A DNA stretch of 64,000 nucleotides from Tiliqua scincoides (GCF_035046505.1 NC_089822.1:270587054-270651053); one strand, 5' to 3'. Shown: positions 1-11,807, counted from the first letter of the stretch. The notes: generated from the letters alone by a model not told the origin. Numbers and translations: made by a program.

Positions 1-892
1 CAATGTAAGTAAGTGTAAAGTCCTGCACATAGGGGCAAAAAATCAAAACTTCACATATAGGCTGATGGGTTCTGAGCTGTCTGTGACAGATCGGGAGAGA
101 GATCCTGGGGTCCTTGTGGACAGCTTGATGAAAGTGTCGACCCAATGTGCGGCGGCAGTGAAGAGGGCGAATTCCATGCTTGGGATCATTAGGAAAGGCA
201 TTGAAAACAAGACAGCTAATATTATAATGCCGCCGTACAAATCGATGGTGAGGCCACACCTAGAGTATTGTGTCCAGTTCTGGTTGCCGCATCTCAAAAA
301 GGATATACTGGAGATGGAAAATGTGCAAAAGAGAGCGACTAGGATGATTCCTGGGCTGGGGAACCTTCCTTATGAGGAAAGGCTATGGCGTTTCGGCCTC
401 TTCAGCCTAGAAAAGAGTTGCCTGAGGGGGGACATGATTGAGACTTACAAAATTATACATGGGAACAATAGAGAGGATAGAGAGATGCTCTCTCTCACAA
501 CACCAGAACCAGGGGACAGCCACTAAAATTGAGTGTTGGGAGAGTTAGAACAGACAAAAGAAAATATTTCTTTACTCAGCGTGTGGTCGGTCTGTGGAAC
601 TCCTTGCCACAGGATGTGGTGACGGCATCTGGCCTGCATGCCTTTAAAAGGGGATTGAACAGATTTCTGGAGGAAAAAGCCATGTGTCTGTGCAACCCCC
701 TGAGTTTAGAAATGGGCTATGTCAGATGCAAGGAAGGGCACCAGGAAGCAGGTCATTTTCCAGTGCCAATGCTGCTGATGAGGTCTCTTGTTATCTGGTG
801 TGCTCCCTGGGGCATTTGGTGGGCTGCTGTGAGATACAGGAAGCTGGACTAGATGGGCCTATGGCCTGATCCAGTGGGGCTGTTCTTATCTT
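1..892 (+). mobile_element. CR1 LINE, ORF2 C-terminus and 3' UTR
   Basis: The sequence translates to the C-terminal part of CR1 reverse transcriptase, with recognisable blocks such as [31 protein letters not shown] and LPYEERL. After the coding part comes the 3' UTR, which contains the segment CTGGACTAGATGGGCCTATGG and ends near GTTCTTATCTTCTTA. The element runs off the left window edge. The frame shifts near position 526, so it is not coding-competent. It is somewhat diverged from the younger CR1 copies elsewhere in the window. Confidence 0.93.
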
Positions 893-1031
893 CTTAACTA
901 CAATTCCCAGAATGCCTTGCAGGTCTCTTGTTATCTGGAGTGCTCCCTGGGGCATTTGGTGGGCTGCTGTGAGATACAGGAAGCTGGACTAGATGGGCCT
1001 ATAGCCTGATCCAGTGGGGCTGTTCTTATGA
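893..1031 (+). mobile_element. Second tandem CR1 3'-UTR unit
   Basis: An extra copy of the last ~110 bp of the CR1 3' UTR follows the first one directly, joined by a linker that begins ACTACAATTCCCAGAATGCC. The same linker joins tandem CR1 3' ends near 7870 and throughout 23434-24134, so the arrangement is recurrent. Confidence 0.85.
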
Positions 1032-1099
1032 CCATTCTGGTGTCCTTGGATTTCTCTCAGCCTGCCCTTTCAGAAGGACTAAGGCAAGTCCACTTACTC

Positions 1100-1450
1100 G
1101 CGAGCAAATGCGTGGTAGGGATCTGTTTCTCTTTCCATAGGGCTCCATGCATTTTTTGTTTTCCGTTTTTTTGGCCGTAACTGACAGAATGGAGACATTT
1201 CACTCTGGTTTTTTTCATTGCAATCTGCTGTAAATTTCGCATCCCAGTGGCGTAGCTAATGATCGTGTAGCCTGGTGCCAAGCTCAAGATGTTGCCCCAG
1301 AAGTGATGTCACAACCGGAACTGACATCACACGCAGGCTTTTTCAAAGTGAAAACTGGGAGGAACCCACCTCCTCCCCACAGCAGCTCACCACCCACTTG
1401 CTCTGCTGCCTCCCCCCAGTCAAGTGGCATAGCTAAAGCATCTATCTACA
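1100..1450. mobile_element. hAT-like MITE remnants
   Basis: A terminal sequence of the CAGTGGCGTAGCTA type occurs near 1250, and a weaker AAGTGGCATAGCTAAAG near 1425. The stretch 1120-1245 is, in reverse complement, similar to the block at 42370-42450 and 48610-48690 (GCAATGAAA, GAAATGTCTC, ATAGCCAAAAAG). These ends resemble non-autonomous hAT elements. Boundaries are approximate. Confidence 0.45.
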
Positions 1451-2350
1451 ACCTGGGGTCAAATTAACTAGCTTGAAACATTGGCAATGTGTCTTTCCGA
1501 GACTGAACTGGGGCGGGGTTTGTGTTTGCTATAAACACACAAGAACTAATCTTGATTTTGCTTTTCTTCCCAGTGCGGAAGTACAAAGACTTGTTGCTAT
1601 CAGTTAAACAAAACACCCTGCTGGCACTGGGACAGCACAGATGAAACTGGCTTTGTGAAAGGGGAGAGGGGAGCCTTCGCTTCAGGTCGCAGGAATGGTC
1701 GGGCCAGCCTTGTGTATGTTCAGAGCACAGCAATAGAGGCAAACAGCTCCCTTACCAGAGAAAGTTGTGCTCTGTGACAAGGCCCATAATGAACTTCTGA
1801 CTGGACTGAAACACCCACTGCTCAGATGTCTGGGGCAGCCATGAAGTAGCAACACTTACTCTTTGCAGGAGAAAAACATATCCTTCCAAACAAAGGCCCA
1901 AAGTATGGTAGTGAGGAAATCCAACTGCACCCTGCACATGCTCAGAGGTGCTCAGGTTTTATTCTGATATCCTTAAAAAGCTGTTTTCTGTAAGGACAAA
2001 GGCAAAATGAAGAAAGGAAATTGGGAAGGAAACAGCAGGAATATCAGATACAATAATAGAAACTTAAGCAACAATGATTTACAGTGAGTGAGACAATCAT
2101 TTACTCTTCCTTGACTGGGGGATGGGGATGTGATCACCATAAGCTTGACTTGACTTGATTGTCCTGTGTGTTGAGGTTTAATGGGTTTGCATACCGTGAT
2201 TGGGTCAGGAGACACAGTGATTAGGTTCCCTAGAGAAAAAGGGTAACTTGTCTTCTTCTCTTTTTGCCTGTATGAGAAGCTTGGCCTGCATGATATTGTA
2301 ACAACATAACCAGACATAAAAATCACAACTTGAAAGGCAAAAGGGGATTT
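1451..2350. other. No recognised feature
   Basis: Short ORFs only, with no domain or repeat I can name. Base composition is ordinary. Confidence 0.6.
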
Positions 2351-2362
2351 TCACGTAACAGT

Positions 2363-2426
2363 CTCCCATCCAAGTACTAACCAGGCCTGACCCTGCTTAG
2401 CTTCCGAGATCAGACGAGATCAGGCA
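2363..2426 (-). mobile_element. 5S-rRNA-derived SINE fragment
   Basis: In reverse complement this holds the internal control region of 5S rRNA (box A AAGCTAAGCAGGGTC and box C TTAGTACTTGGATGGGAGAC). Both ends of a 5S gene are missing, and no U-run terminator follows, so this is a SINE3-type fragment and not a 5S gene. Confidence 0.8.
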
Positions 2427-2594
2427 GAACGCCTTGAATTTTCCTTCTTAACAGCACTTGTATCTTTCAACAGTCCACTGGCTTTAGAGTAGATGTGTTG
2501 ATTTTTCTCCCCAAGAAACAAATATCGAAAGGCGTCTTTGGACCCCTGTCCAAAGTCAGCGCAGACGAGCTCTCTTTTGGGGTCAGTGTGTCCA

Positions 2595-2710
2595 GTGGTG
2601 TATCTAGGGTGTGGCAAGGGTGGACACCTGCCCTGGGCGCCCTTTGCAGGGGGGCTCCATTGAGCAGTAGCAGTGGCGCTGCTAGGGGGTTGTGAGCCAC
2701 TCCGGGCGAC
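2595..2710. mobile_element. hAT-like terminal fragment
   Basis: CAGTGGTGTATCTAGGG and a second CAGTGGCGCTGCTAGGG lie about 75 bp apart. Both match the end type of the hAT-like MITEs seen elsewhere in the window. Low confidence in family and limits. Confidence 0.35.
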
Positions 2711-3370
2711 AAATCAAATATACAGCATATTCTTACAGAAGCTGCTCGAAACAGCCATTTCTCTTCCACTCAAGCACTCTGCGGGTGGATGAGTCATCTT
2801 CAAAGGGGTCTGCAGTCCTTCCAGGGAAGCCACCCATTAAGGAAGCCTTTTGGGACCACCAAGACACATTTCAAGACCCCGGAATGAACCCGATGGCACA
2901 CAGACCAGCATTTGGGCCAGCCAACTGGCCACAGTAAATTCCAACCCACTGCAAAGGTGCAAGCAGGGTGGGCGAGCATCTGCAAGAACTGTGACAGGGC
3001 CTAGCAGAGAGTTGGAGCTGTGCACCTCTGGGCTGACTCGCTACGGATCTTGTTGTGGCCCTGTGCGCTTGGGGTGTTGGTGCCAAGAGCAAAAGCACCT
3101 CGGCTTGCGACTTGTGGGACAAAAGGAGGAAACCGCCTTTGGACCAGAGACAGCTCGGTGGCAAGCCTGGGCTTGGAGATCTCCAGGGCAGGGGTGCTCT
3201 AGGCTCTCCGCCCCAAGGTCTCCTCCCTGAGCCCAGGTTTCGACAGCAAGATTTTTGTCAGGCAAGGAAATGCAAGAGCCCTGATAAACAGGAAGGTGAA
3301 AGACAGGTTTGGCACGTGAAAACAGGGCCGCATCCTGGCCTGGGGAAAATGAATTGGGTCTGCTCTAGGT
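2711..3370. other. No recognised feature
   Basis: Several overlapping short ORFs on both strands, none with a recognisable domain. I see nothing else. Confidence 0.6.
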
Positions 3371-3371
3371 G

Positions 3372-3706
3372 TTCATAAGAAAAGAGGTGCTGCATCAGGC
3401 CCAGAGCCCATCCAGGCCAACTTCCTGTATCTCACAGTGGCCTACCAGGGAGCACACAAGACAGCAAGAGACCTGCACCCTGGTGCCCTCCCTTGCACCT
3501 GGCATTCCGAAGTAACCTATGTCTAAAACCAGCGGGTTGAACACACCCATCACGGCTTGTAAACTGCAATGGACTTTTCCTCCCTAAATCTCTCCGATCC
3601 CGTCCAATCCCCAGGTGCAATCCTGTGGCAAGGAGTTCCACAGATTAATTACACACTGGGTAAAAGTAATATTTTCTTTTGTCTGTTCTAACTCTCCCGG
3701 CACTCG
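3372..3706 (-). mobile_element. Old CR1 LINE 3' end
   Basis: Diverged CR1 3' UTR followed, in reverse complement, by the end of ORF2 ([11 protein letters not shown] and LWNSLPQD). There are many substitutions relative to the young copies, so this is an older insertion. Confidence 0.85.
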
Positions 3707-5199
3707 TGCTGCTTGGGAATGAGTCCTGGGTGGGGAAAGGATGGGTGGACCAACTGAGAAAGGTGTCTGGAAGGAGGCAGGATTGGGCTCCAGAGGAAGC
3801 TGGTGGGCAGCTGAACTCCAAGACCACAGAAGAAACTGCTGGATAAGCTCATTTATCCCAGGAGCCAGTTCCTGGCAGCAGGATCCCCACAGAGAGGCCA
3901 CAAAGGAGAATGTGAAGCGAATGATCCTTCTCAGGAGTAGACCTCCATGCCCAGCCTTTACGCCTGGCCGTTCTGTACCTCACTTGCATGGCTGATAAGA
4001 AGGCAAGGAGGTGCATCCCTTGATGCATGTCGGCTGGAGGTCAGAGAGGTGAAATGGAGGCTGGTGCACATTAAACCTCCCTCCTTTGCATTGCCCAGAC
4101 TGTGGGAGAGTCCCTTGCAATTGGCTCGCTTCTGAACGGGCAGCAAAGGTGGCCTTCTAAGGGCTTGTGGGCAAACACAGAAACACAGTCAGTTCTTGTG
4201 ATTCGTGGGGGGTGTGAGGTTCCTGGAAATCCCAGTGGATACCACATCTGTGGATAGGGAATTACTGATCCTATGGGATCAATGGGGCTAGGGGGAGGGG
4301 GAACTTACCTGCCAGCAGCACAGACCCTCCAAATCCAGTGGAGACCCTCGGCAAGGAAGAAGAGGCCTTCAAAAGGGCTAGTGTGGAGTGCTTTAAAATG
4401 GCCATAGGAAACTACCCGCTAGTGTTCTGAAGCTTCCCACAGCCATTTTAAAGGGCTCTGCGTGTGTGGTGGGGGCATCTTGAAGGTCTCCAAGGGTTTG
4501 CTGAGGGTCTCGACTGGATTCCTGATGCTTCAGGATGGCCACCGGTGGCGCGGAGACCGTGGGTAGCCGAGAACATCCGGCGAGTACCGAGAGGTAGGGG
4601 GCAACTCTACTCCCTGTGGAATCCGCGGGCAGCTAATCTGTGTGTGGAGAGTACAGATTCTTTGTCCCAGTTAAGTCCACACTATCCAGTACCCTCCACA
4701 GTGGGACCTGCGGGGAGACCAGGACTGGAATCTGACTATCCAGGTATATGCCCCAAACTGGAGAAGTTGTTAAATTACACCCAACCTACCCACCCACCCA
4801 ATGCTCCGTCCTTTGCTGCAGGAGCTCCAGCGGGGTCCACAATCCACTCCTGCATTTATTCGCAGAGAGATCTGTTAGGGAGAAAGATGCAAATGGCAAG
4901 GCCCCCCTCCCACGTCCCTCCGCCACGGGGATCGGCACCACATCCCACAGGCAGTGGGGCCTCCCAGGGCAAGAGACAGCCACGCACAGCCTCCCCTTTA
5001 CACACTTAATTGCCAGTGTCACTAATGGATCCGCTGGTTGGAACTAATGAGCTCAATCTGGGAAGGAGCAAGGCTTGGAGGTTCCTTCCACGGGGAGGGC
5101 TTGGCAGCCTGGCAGTTCTTGGTTGGTCGTCCTTTGGGGAATGCCTACGCCACGGCCCCTCTGTGGCACTTCACCGGCTTGCCTCCTTGTGCGATTCCC
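3707..5199. other. No gene recognised; possible old DNA-transposon sequence
   Basis: The stretch 4196-4640 has a repeat-like look (TGTGATTCGTGG near its left end, GGAATCCGCGGGCAGC near its right end), but I cannot assign a family. The 181-aa ORF at 4464-5009 shows no recognisable domain. Confidence 0.4.
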
Positions 5200-5235
5200 T
5201 GTGTGTGTTCTGTGTGTGTGTGTGTGTGTGTGTGT
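5200..5235. repeat. (TG)n microsatellite
   Basis: Alternating TG with one interruption (TTC) at 5208-5210. Confidence 0.95.
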
Positions 5236-5605
5236 TTCCCTCTCTTGGGACTGCAGGCTCTTCTTTGAGTTAGCATATACATTGTAAAAAAAAGGGGGGG
5301 AATGAACCATCATTTATTATTCCTCCGCTTCACGCTGCCTCCTGTTGCAGTTTTACTAGGAGAGTGTCTAAAATTAATTGCAGGATTGGTGCGTGGGCAG
5401 TTTGCCACAGCGCCCAGCTCTTTTGCATCATCCCCCTCCCCCCAGTATTAGCAATGCGCACTGAGAAACCTTCTCAGAAAGGTGGCCGTGGCATTGTCAC
5501 ATATAGCCAGATTCTTTTGGTGTGGTGTTTTAGCAAGGCTAAAGGTTTTAGCAAGGTGTTTTAGCATGCTCCTGCACCTTGGTAAAACACCACCCAAAAA
5601 TGCAG

Positions 5606-5693
5606 GCTGCAGTCCTAACCACACTTTCCTGAGAGTAAGCCCCATTGAGCAAAAAAGGACTTACTTCTGAGTAGACCTGGTTAGGCCTGTGCC
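5606..5693. mobile_element. Palindromic ~90-bp MITE
   Basis: The arms GCAGTCCTAACC...GAGAGTAAGCCCCATTGA and GGACTTACTTCTGAGTAGAC...GGTTAGG are inverted copies of one another. The same element occurs intact at 61636-61734 and as tandem arrays at 31-34 kb. Confidence 0.7.
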
Positions 5694-6137
5694 CGCATTT
5701 TGATACCAGTGTCCCGAGATGGCTTTTTTTGCAGTGTGTTAATCTTGCACAATCCTGGTTATCGAAACCATATCGGGTCAATAGAGACTTCAATCTCCCT
5801 GCCAATGTCAATTCTGGGGGTGACATACTGACCTCGGCTTGGGGGACACACGACACAACCTGACCAGGGGAAGCAGAGCAAGGGGGCGGTGAGTGGCCAC
5901 AGACCGTGATCGGTTAGCAGCTGTTAGAGAAGGGTGCGTGCTGGCCGCCACCATCTTGGCTGTGGTTGGTGTGTCGCCCACCTGGTGTGTGGCACCCTGG
6001 AAATTGACCCCCTCCTGCTGTCCTTAGCTGTGCCACTGGGCTGTAGCCAGAGCACATGAAGGGGCTCAGTACTTTGCTTGAGAAGGTGGCCACTTGTGAG
6101 GTTCTCAGCTTTATATACATGTAAAGCTCACCTGAAG

Positions 6138-6140
6138 GAG

Positions 6141-6220
<80 letters not shown>

Positions 6221-6257
6221 TGGGAGGGACAGACAGACAGACAGACAGACAGACAGA
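6138..6257. repeat. (GATA)n and (GACA)n compound microsatellite
   Basis: About 20 GATA units (6142-6220), then about six GACA units (6231-6256). A degenerate, partly palindromic TAGATATCTATAG tract follows at 6364-6430. Confidence 0.95.
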
Positions 6258-6364
6258 TCTATTTTGTCTGTTGTCTTGTGTGCTCCCTGGTGTTCGAAGG
6301 TTGTGCCTGGACTGGATGGGCCTTTGGCCTGATCCAGTGGGGCCTGATGGCCTGATGTTCTTAT
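6258..6364 (+). mobile_element. CR1 3'-end fragment
   Basis: TTGTGTGCTCCCTGG, GGACTGGATGGGCCTTTGG and CTGATCCAGTGGGG followed by GATGTTCTTAT match the CR1 3' UTR end. The copy is short and carries an internal deletion. Confidence 0.8.
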
Positions 6365-6449
6365 AGATAGATATCTATAGATAGATATCTATAGATAGAT
6401 TTATATTTTTATATCTATAGATAGATATAAAAATACATATAAACAACTG

Positions 6450-7470
6450 TCACCCACACTTGGCTCTCAGAGGTAGACTGCTTGGGAACATGGAGGCTCC
6501 ATGTAGCAAGTGTGGTTGTGCGAGCCACTTAGAGAGCTCCCTGCATCTACCCAACCTCTTTTAGCAAGTCATTCAAGCTGGAAGCTCGTGGGAATTAAGC
6601 CATTTCTGCCCCACAGCAACGTACACAGCAGGAGCACTATTCGGAGAGTCCTATTGGGGATGGGGAACAGTTCAGTATGTGAAGAAAAGGCAGCTTTGCT
6701 GTGCCGGTTCGCTGTCCGATACCTGGAGGTATCTCGAGATGGATCTGTACAGTCAGATCTGCTGAGAGGGGAGGCCACCCCGGGCTTCATCTGGGGCTGA
6801 TCTTTGAACAAAGCAGCCCTGAAATCGAGAGGCCTGTCACCGCAAGCCAGCTGTGCAACTAATTATTCCAGAGCGTGTCCAGGCAGGCGACCAAGAAACA
6901 ACCAGATCTAGAAATCCCCAGAGTCATCATATCAAGCGTGCTGCTCTTAAGTTACAAAATATATGACATGCGGGGGAGGGGGGTTCATAGGCAAGACAAG
7001 GATTTAGACTCCTCTCATTCAGCATCCTACTTTCAAGGGCACGCCAGCTGGCACTTCCAGGACACACCACAAACCCTCTTCCACAGTTGGTCCTCACAGG
7101 TAGACTGCTTGGGAACTGGGAGGCTCCATTTAGCTGGGGGGGGGGGTTGCGCTAGCTCTCTGCTGTATTGGCTCAGACTTTGGGCAAGGATTTGGGTTGA
7201 GATCTTAAGCTGCCTGCTTCTTTTATAATAGCGTATGTGGCGGGGATGAGCAAACCCGGCCCTTGTCAGGCAGGTGGCCGGTGGGTAGCCCCGGCTCTGA
7301 GGATTTGGGTCCAGGCCCTTCACTGGGGTTGGAATGAGCTACTCATCAGGGGGTGGGGACCAGTACAAGTATGTGAAGAAAAGGCAGCTTTGCTGTGCCT
7401 TTTGGGTAGGGGGTATAGCAAGGGAAGTAGCTTTGTGACTGAGCAGAAGGGGCTAGTGAAGGTGACCTAT
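6450..7470. repeat. Two copies of an unclassified ~330-bp dispersed repeat
   Basis: Blocks at 6455-6790 and 7085-7470 share GGTAGACTGCTTGGGAAC, GAGGCTCCAT and, further on, TATGTGAAGAAAAGGCAGC followed by TTTGCTGTGCC, in the same order and orientation. This is either an interspersed repeat family or a local duplication. No protein is recognised. Confidence 0.5.
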
Positions 7471-7474
7471 TGAG

Positions 7475-7735
7475 CTCATGGCCAGTGGTGTCACTAGGGT
7501 TTGGGTCACCTGGTGCAGAAGGCCAGCACCTCACCCCTTTGATGGACCTCCTCCCATGCAGTGGGCGGGGCAACACCCCGGGGCAGTGGGCAAGGTGATG
7601 TACTATTGCCCTCCCCGTCCCCACTCTGGTTTTTTGGGCTATAACTTTCAATAGGCTAGAGATATTTCAACACAGCCCTGTGGGGTGAAAACGCCCGCCT
7701 GCTCCTGGGGGTGGGGTGGCTGCTGCAGCTGCTGA
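7475..7735. mobile_element. hAT-like element remnant
   Basis: Starts with CAGTGGTGTCACTAGGGTTT, typical of hAT-like ends in the window. The interior has GGTTTTTTGGGCTATAACTT, related to the internal block of the remnants at 1.1 kb and 42.4 kb. Confidence 0.5.
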
Positions 7736-7740
7736 GATTA

Positions 7741-8010
7741 AGAACATAAGAACATAAGAACAGCCCCACTGGATCAGGCCATAGGCCCATCTAGTCCAGC
7801 TTCCTGTATCTCACAGCGGCCCACCAAATGCCCCAGGGAGCACACCAGACAACAAGAGACCTGCAAGACTTCCTGGGAATTGTAGTTAAGAACATAAGAA
7901 CAGCCCCACTGGATCAGGCCAGAGGCCCATCTAGTCCAGCTTCCTGTATCTCACAGCGGCCCACCAAATGCCCCAGGGAGCACACCAGATGACAAGAGAC
8001 CTCATCCTGG
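7741..8010 (-). mobile_element. Two tandem CR1 3'-UTR units
   Basis: Two consecutive minus-strand CR1 3' UTR units (7741-7887 and 7888-8010) are joined by the ...TGGGAATTGTAGTTAAG linker seen in the 23.4-kb array. The second runs into a short stretch of upstream CR1 sequence. The ATG at 7968 of the long HTATSF1-like ORF lies inside this element. Confidence 0.9.
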
Positions 8011-8689
8011 TGCCCTCCAGGATTCTGCAGGGTGAGGGGCCTGGCGACCCCTGCACAGTTCAGCTATGCCCATATTCCAGATGGGGAAGACTGAGGCCGA
8101 GAGGGAAGGCTGCCTGGTGGGACTTCAGGACCAAGCTGGGGAAGGGGGGGGGTCAGGCTGGCTGCCTAGCAACCCAAGAGCCCCAGAGCAGCTCAGCTGG
8201 ACCTCCGTCCGGCACAGTGGCCACTCCTTTCTCCTCCAGGCTGGCCCTCCAGGCTCTCCTTCTGTGCACCCTTGTCCAGGAGAGCTGGAAGTTGACCTCC
8301 TCTCTTGTGGAGTGCCTGCGGCATTGGGGAGCGGGGCGAGGGCCCCGATCCTGGCTCCGCTGGGGAGATGCAGGGGGAAGGAGAGGCAAGGAGGCGGACC
8401 TGGCTGGGGAGGCGGAGCGCGCCCAGATTGGAGAGGGCTGCTGCAAGGGGAGGTGCGCCCAGGCTGGGCGTGGAGTGACCAGCCTTTGTCTGCCGGCGGA
8501 TTCCTTTGGAAGCTTCTCCTTCCCACCTTCCTCCTCCTCCTCCTCGGCAGCCAGAGCAAAGTTGGAGGGGGTTTCATCCTGGAGCCTGGCGCCACCAGCT
8601 TGGACAGCGCCCCAGTCCGGGGCTGGCTCTGGGAGGGTAGGGGGTGGGTTTGCTGGACCGATTGCCACCCCCTGCCAACGCCACCACAT
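8011..8689. other. GC-rich stretch upstream of the retrocopy
   Basis: Open in the plus frame that enters the HTATSF1 retrocopy and also in minus frames, which is common for GC-rich DNA. No domain is recognised. Confidence 0.5.
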
Positions 8690-10553
8690 ATACAACACTC
8701 ATGTATATGTGACCGGTTTACCACCAGACACCACAAAAGAGGAGTTTGTACAGGTGATGTCCAAATGTGGCATCATTATGCGCGATCCTCAGACAGAAGA
8801 ACCTAAAATTAAGCTTTACAAAGACAAAGAAGGAAACCTTAAAGGAGACGGACTCTGTTGCTACTTAAAGAGAGAATCTGTGGAGCTTGCTTTGACACTT
8901 CTGGATGAAAACGACATTAGAGGCTACCAACTGCAGGTGGAAGTTGCACACTTTCAACGGAGGGGGAGTTCGACGCTAGCAAGAAGAAGAAGAAATGCAA
9001 AGTCTATAAGAAGAAACTCTCAGCAACAGAAACAGCTGAATTGGAGGCCAGAGAAGAAAGAGGGAAGTGTTCGCCTACGGCAGGAGCGTGTCATCATCAT
9101 CAGGATCATGTTCCACCCGGAAGACTTTGAGGAGGACCCTTTAGTGCTGAATGAGATCAGAGAAGATCTTCGAACAGAATGTGAAAAATTTGGACAAGTA
9201 AAGAGAGTCATCATATTTGATAGGCACCCAGATGGTGTTGCATCTGTGTCCTTTCAAGAGGCAGAAGAGGGTGATGTCTGCAAACAGGCACTTGATGGGC
9301 GATGGTTTGGTGGACGTCAGCTATGTGTCGAAACGTGGGATGGTGTCACAGATTATCAGGTTGAAGAGACTTCCAGAGAACAGGAAGAGAGACTGAAGGG
9401 CTGGCAGGCGTTCATAGGCGATCCTGATGCACCAAAAACCGCCTCGGATGCAGATTCTTCAGTAACCAGTGTCCAGTTACCCAAAGGAGTTCAGCTTTCT
9501 GAAGATAATGGTGCATCTGAGGGCGTCGCTGCTGGGAGAGAAGACAATGGAGAAGGAACCAAGGAAGATTGTGGCAGCCTCCATGGACAGCAGTGTGGCG
9601 GCAGCGATGAGGAAGCAGAGACATAACATTGTTTAACTCATTTGTCAAAGCATGTCATGTAGGGTAACCTTTAGACCTCCGTTATCCTGTGCTTCAGAGC
9701 AACTGTAGGCAGCACTGAAATGAACAGAACCTTTACCTTGTTAGGATGTCATCAACGTGTGCTTTGAGGTATTTCCATTAAAAGCAGTATTTAATGTATA
9801 TATTCATATCTGACTGCTGTTCAAGCTGTACGTGTCATATGTTGCCAAGAGCCCTGCTGAACTGACCGGCCGTTTTGCGTTGTCTCTTTGCTTGTCAGTG
9901 TTCAAAGTCTATCAAGTAAGTAGGTACAAACTTGCAGGTCACATTAGTTACCCACAGACCTTTAGAAATACAGAAGTGTGGATGCTTTTCAGTGTTTGCT
10001 TTAATCCCCTCCATGCCCAATTCAGCTGGTACTCCTCCTGTATGGTATGATTCCTGACCATCCTTGGATCCGCTAGTATATAGCTGGATCAGCCAATTTT
10101 CCTGATGTTAAGTCATTTAAAATAACAGATAATTAAGAATGCAGTGTTGGTGCTCTGAATGCATGAACGAGGGTGTGGGAGAAGAACAACATCTCACTAT
10201 AATTAAGAAGGATTAATGAGGTCTTCAGGAAGTGACATCCAGTATGTGAAGTTCCTTATAGCTCAATCCCCCTTTTAATTAGCTTTGCTGTGAGTTGATC
10301 ATGCTGGAGACTAGATGACAAAGGGGGAATAGGTGTGAATAAGATTAACTCTAATCTTTGTTTCTAAAATTTTGTGGATGAATTCGTACTGGAAATATGC
10401 AGAGCGCTTGTGTGTTGGAGACGTGTGATCTTTTTTTTGTATTACCATGTTCAAATGTAGTTAAGTTTCAAGGGTGATGAGTATATGAAGCCTGTTCTTT
10501 TTATACCTGGATCGACGACAGGAGATTCTGTTAATAAAATTGTTTTGAGATTC
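8690..10553 (+). pseudogene. HTATSF1: HTATSF1 (Tat-SF1) processed retrocopy
   Basis: Codons from about 8695 to 9626 match HTATSF1, a U2-snRNP-associated splicing and elongation factor, with no introns. RRM1 starts at NTHVYVTGLPPD. A lysine-rich linker follows, then the U2AF-homology-motif RRM (RVIIIRIMFHPEDFEEDP to the RWF loop in DGRWFGGRQ), then DYQVEETSREQEERLKGW and a short acidic tail. In the basic linker near 8960 a one-base loss followed by a two-base loss near 9025 swaps the frame for ~20 codons and then restores it. Sequence after 9626 looks like the parent 3' UTR, with AATAAA at 10533-10538. The N-terminal part of HTATSF1 is absent, and the human protein has a much longer acidic C-terminus. 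An ORF from 7968 to 9626 (552 codons) is open, but its first ~240 codons are CR1-derived or unrelated GC-rich sequence, so that start is not genuine. A decayed retrocopy is favoured, but an expressed retrogene is not excluded. Confidence 0.85.
10533..10538 (+). terminator. Polyadenylation signal of the HTATSF1 retrocopy
   Basis: AATAAA about 900 bp after the stop codon, near where the parent-like 3' UTR ends. No poly(A) tract is preserved after it. Confidence 0.5.
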
Positions 10554-10559
10554 ACACCC

Positions 10560-11115
10560 CCACCAACAAAGACACCTTTTTTTTGGGGGGGGGGGGACAT
10601 CCTCTCCAAACCTTGATCACTGACATTCACCCACTTTTCCCTCTATCTGCTCAAACATCCTGGTCAATTTCAACTTTAAACCTGGTCAGTTTAATTAGAC
10701 TCTTTATCTCTCCTGCTCCTTTTAACTAGGGGTTTAAGTTTCTCTTCACCCCCCCACCTTTTTGGGGGGGAGGGAGAGAACATCCTCCCCAAACCTTGAT
10801 CAATTTCAATCACCCCTTTTCCTATCTGCATCCATCCTGCTCAATTTCAACTCTAAACCTGGTCAGTTTCATTGGTCCCTTTATCTCTCTCGCCCCCTTT
10901 AACGAGGGGCTTAGTTTCCACCCCCTCCCCACACACCTCTTATTTTTTTTGGGTGGGGGGAACATCCTCTCCAAACCATGATCAATGACAATCACCCCAT
11001 TTTTCCCAATCTGTGCAAAAATCCTGGTGAATTTCAACTCTAATCCTGGTCAGTTCCATTTGACTCTTTATTATTTCTCTAGACCCTTTTAATTAGGGGT
11101 TTAGTTCCCCCCCCC
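10560..11115. repeat. ~185-bp tandem repeat, three units
   Basis: Three units (about 10560-10745, 10746-10925, 10926-11115) share ACATCCTCTCCAAACCTTGATCA-like, TCCTGGTCAATTTCAACT, CCTGGTCAGTTTAATT and CTTTTAACTAGGGGTTTA blocks. Each ends in a C-run followed by a G-run. It directly follows the retrocopy. Confidence 0.85.
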
Positions 11116-11764
11116 CCAAATAAACTCTTTCTCCTTGAGGGTCATTGTTTTGAACTAAGGAAATGTTGGTCCATTTTGGGTCCACTGGACCCAACTGAGC
11201 CCAAGGGTGGCCTTGGCCACCTGGTTCAGCTGGTCAATTACAGGAGTTCCAAGAAAGGGCTTTGCTTTTCCCTCTTACCCTGGCTGCTGGATTTGTGTGT
11301 CTGTGTACAGTTGTGTTGTGTTTGGCTTGAAACTTCTGGCACAAGGGGGTGGGGTGGAAAAAAACGAGCTTGAGCCTGGAGAGTCGATTTCTGAGACGGG
11401 GGTTCTTGTTTTGACTGGGATTTTGCCTGCTTTGTGGGTCAGAAAAGAGCAAAGATTCATGATTATATATATATTTCCCCCTTAGAATGTTTTTTTTAAA
11501 GGGGGGGGGGTCAATGGAAGGCAACAATAGAGCGAAAGAAATGGGGGGGATTATTGGCACTTACTGGAGCTGCAAGCCTTGAGTTCAGCTGGATTTCATT
11601 GGTGGCAAGGACTCTTATTTGCAAGGAATAAGGAGATATTCTTATTTTTCAATTATTTTTTGCAACATCAGGTCTCTCATTCCCCAAATAATTAAGTGAG
11701 ATCTTTTAAGGGGTTCAATAGGAAGCAGAGAAGGGGGTTCTTGGTAGCCAAATGAACATGCAAG

Positions 11765-11807
<43 letters not shown>

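Noticed and set aside
4464-5009. 181-codon plus-strand ORF
   Set aside because: No domain, no splice context and low-complexity composition.
8125-8736. 203- and 181-codon minus-strand ORFs
   Set aside because: GC-rich chance frames opposite the upstream part of the HTATSF1 retrocopy, with no domain.
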